Of a stretch of 6,963 nucleotides of DNA, positions 5,554 to 6,963 are shown piece after piece. The translations under genes and the position numbers were made by a program. This DNA comes from Candidatus Aerophobota bacterium. GTDB lineage: Bacteria > Aerophobota > Aerophobia > Aerophobales > B3-G15. Numbering within the stretch: position 1 is the stretch's first letter; each line of letters starts with the position of its first letter. The notes under the pieces are model-generated. The model was given only the letters and a program-made list of their open reading frames with translations, made no database searches and was not told where the DNA came from. The DNA lies in the NCBI GenBank assembly GCA_021163905.1, contig JAGGTG010000226.1, positions 1 to 6,963 on the forward strand, written 5' to 3'.

Positions 5554-6917
5554 GGCTAAAAGGCGTCTTTAGTATTTTAACCATTTTTTCATTAATCCTG
5601 GTATCTACCACAGTAGTTTTAGCTCAGGAGCAAGAGAAAAAAGGAAAACAGCCCCAGGTGAGCACAGCTCCTGTACTCCAGGAACAACTTGTTTATAGCT
5701 GGAATGTATTTGATGGTAAAACGTATACAGCAGGATTTATCCCCAAAAGTGAAGATACAATATATCTTATTGCCAACAAGGACAATGCTATCTCTGCCAA
5801 AAAAACACTGGTTTATTTCTGGCCCATTACCGGTAAGTATATGGCAGGATGGAAAACTCTAAATGAAGATGTAGATGGAACTCTGGAGATTTTAAAAGAC
5901 GGTAAGGTGATAAAAAGACTTAAAAAAGAGGATAATGTTCTTTACTACCCGGAAGGGTACTGGGGCGAAAAAGCTCTATTTTACAAGGATGAGGAAGCAA
6001 GGAAACAGTATAAAAAATATAAAAAAGCCCTTGATGATTATTACAATGCCCTTAAAAAGTACTATGAGGCAAGAATAGAATACAGGAAAAAGCTGGATAA
6101 ATTTTTTAAAGAAGTTAAAAAACGAAGAGAGGCGGGGGAGAAAGGACCCCTTAATATTGAGATACCCAAGGAACCGCAACCTCCCAAGGGACCAAATTTT
6201 TACGTTACAGAACCTAAAAAGGATTATATTATCAACCTTCCTCCGGGTAAATACAGGATAAGAGTTAGAGCCAGGGATAAGACCATTGTTGAGGGAAGTG
6301 AAAAAAACCTTTTTGTCTTCACTTCACGTAGAACAAGGGGAGTTGGATACGAGATAATTCCGGGTAATAGATGGACAAAAAAAGAGCAGTGTAACGATCC
6401 TGCCAGTATAATTTATGCTGCAGGAAAAAATGTTCTTTATTTTCGTCCTTATTTTCAGGATGAGTATAACGAGCTTTATCACAACAAGTTAATGGATCCT
6501 CAAAACACAGGAAGAGTGGAAAACTGGAAGTGGGTACATACCGATCCCATTAAAGATGTAATTTTACTTTTTTATGGCAGGGGAAATCTTCTAAGTAAAA
6601 TAGTAGAAAAACCATACATTGTTCAGCAAATTCCTGGGCCTGAATTAGGGTACAATATTCTGGAATACAACAAAAAAGATTTTCCCTATAAACATCCTAC
6701 TTTCAGTGGTTACCAGTTAGTCCTCACGGAAAAACTTCCCAGGGAGGGGTACCTTATTTACCTTGAAAAGAAAGGAGAAAGTACCACAATGCCTAAAAGC
6801 AAAAGAGAGATTAGAATAGTTAAGAAAGAAAATGCAAACTTTCTATACTGCCTTTCTATTTTTCCCCTTGTTGTTGGAGGGATAATCTTTGTCACAAGAT
6901 GGAGAAGATTAAGATGA
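5550..6917 (+). CDS. Secreted, C-terminally anchored protein with tyrosine-rich heptad helix; unknown function
   Basis: I do not recognise this 455-residue protein. It begins with a clear signal peptide: MRLK, a hydrophobic core at about 5-22, and VLA at 23-25 as a likely signal peptidase I site before QEQEKKGKQ. It ends in a membrane helix at about 431-448 followed by the basic tail RWRRLR, so the mature body should lie outside the membrane with the tail inside. Residues 46-135 are beta-rich and include GTLEILKDGKVIKRL (110-124). Residues 145-195 form a highly charged helix with aromatic residues every seventh position (Y157, Y164, Y171, Y178, F185). A proline-rich linker at about 204-215 follows. 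Then comes IINLPPGKYRIRVRARD (227-243), a PPGxY strand pattern like that of the anchored protein encoded two genes upstream. The layout suggests a helical arm inserted in a beta-sandwich domain. The remainder, 260-425, is beta-rich with many aromatic residues and matches no known family. A partner of the ABC complex is inferred from gene order. Confidence 0.75.
   Translation: MRLKGVFSILTIFSLILVSTTVVLAQEQEKKGKQPQVSTAPVLQEQLVYSWNVFDGKTYTAGFIPKSEDTIYLIANKDNAISAKKTLVYFWPITGKYMAGWKTLNEDVDGTLEILKDGKVIKRLKKEDNVLYYPEGYWGEKALFYKDEEARKQYKKYKKALDDYYNALKKYYEARIEYRKKLDKFFKEVKKRREAGEKGPLNIEIPKEPQPPKGPNFYVTEPKKDYIINLPPGKYRIRVRARDKTIVEGSEKNLFVFTSRRTRGVGYEIIPGNRWTKKEQCNDPASIIYAAGKNVLYFRPYFQDEYNELYHNKLMDPQNTGRVENWKWVHTDPIKDVILLFYGRGNLLSKIVEKPYIVQQIPGPELGYNILEYNKKDFPYKHPTFSGYQLVLTEKLPREGYLIYLEKKGESTTMPKSKREIRIVKKENANFLYCLSIFPLVVGGIIFVTRWRRLR
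5982..6134 (+). other. Encoded coiled-coil-like helix with aromatic heptads
   Basis: Residues 145-195 of the secreted protein contain no proline or glycine until near the end and are rich in Lys, Glu, Asp and Tyr. Tyr157, Tyr164, Tyr171, Tyr178 and Phe185 are exactly seven residues apart. Ala160, Ala167 and Ala174 follow three later, and Leu161, Leu168, Leu182 and Val189 four later. This is a coherent hydrophobic stripe, as expected of a helix that packs in a coiled coil or helical bundle. Confidence 0.7.
6901..6907 (+). promoter_or_regulatory. Ribosome binding site of the next gene
   Basis: GGAGAAG ends 6 bases before the ATG at 6914 and supports that start in spite of the few codons visible. 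Confidence 0.55.
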
Positions 6918-6963
6918 TAAGAGATAATACCCCTATTGCTGAGATAATGATAAAGGCCTATCA
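6914..6963 (+). CDS. Start of a further operon gene, cut by the window end
   Basis: The ATG at 6914 overlaps the preceding TGA by 4 bases, the same ATGA arrangement seen at two other junctions in this operon, and has a ribosome binding site. The frame stays open to the window end and encodes MIRDNTPIAEIMIKAY. Sixteen residues are too few to name a family. A cytoplasmic N-terminus before a membrane domain, as in a second ABC-2 permease, would fit the context but cannot be shown. Confidence 0.6.
   Translation, partial: MIRDNTPIAEIMIKAY

Noticed and set aside
6780..6914. C-terminal helix plus basic tail as a sortase or exosortase sorting signal
   Set aside because: No LPxTG, PEP or PGF motif precedes the helix, so a plain membrane anchor is the simpler reading.

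Overview
The window is a bacterial segment that reads entirely on the plus strand. It holds six complete genes and the first codons of a seventh. It is AT-rich by eye, uses AGA/AGG for most arginines and ATA for many isoleucines, and has strong GGAGG-type ribosome binding sites and sigma70-like promoter boxes. This suggests a low-GC, probably anaerobic and perhaps thermophilic or uncultured bacterium. The sequence alone does not fix the lineage.

Region 1 (1-148) is a leader with no convincing gene. It carries a perfect TTGACA -35 box and a TATATT/TATTAT -10 region. An imperfect inverted repeat overlaps the -35 box. The stretch before the promoter somewhat resembles the end of an IS21-type insertion sequence, but this is only a hypothesis.

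Region 2 (149-3005) is a two-gene sugar-phosphate module. An FGGY-family carbohydrate kinase, most like the D-ribulokinase/xylulokinase-like branch, overlaps by 8 bases an alpha-D-phosphohexomutase of the phosphomannomutase/phosphoglucomutase type. The mutase has its catalytic serine, metal loop and sugar loop, but valine replaces the usual asparagine in the C-terminal phosphate-binding loop.

Region 3 (3045 to the window end) is a tightly packed operon around an ABC-2 type transporter. In order it encodes an ATPase, a membrane-anchored beta-sandwich protein (carboxypeptidase-regulatory-like domain), a six-helix ABC-2 permease, a secreted and C-terminally anchored protein with a tyrosine-rich heptad helix, and the start of another gene. 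Three of its junctions are 4-base ATGA overlaps, and the remaining one has a ribosome binding site that overlaps the previous stop codon. A possible extended -10 promoter lies in the 3' end of the mutase gene and could drive this operon separately.

The likely picture is that the ATPase and permease form an export or membrane-remodelling ABC complex. The two anchored extracytoplasmic proteins, which share a PPGxY beta-sandwich motif, would be dedicated partners on the outer face of the membrane. The transported substrate cannot be read from the sequence. This accessory-protein set is the part most likely to be undescribed.
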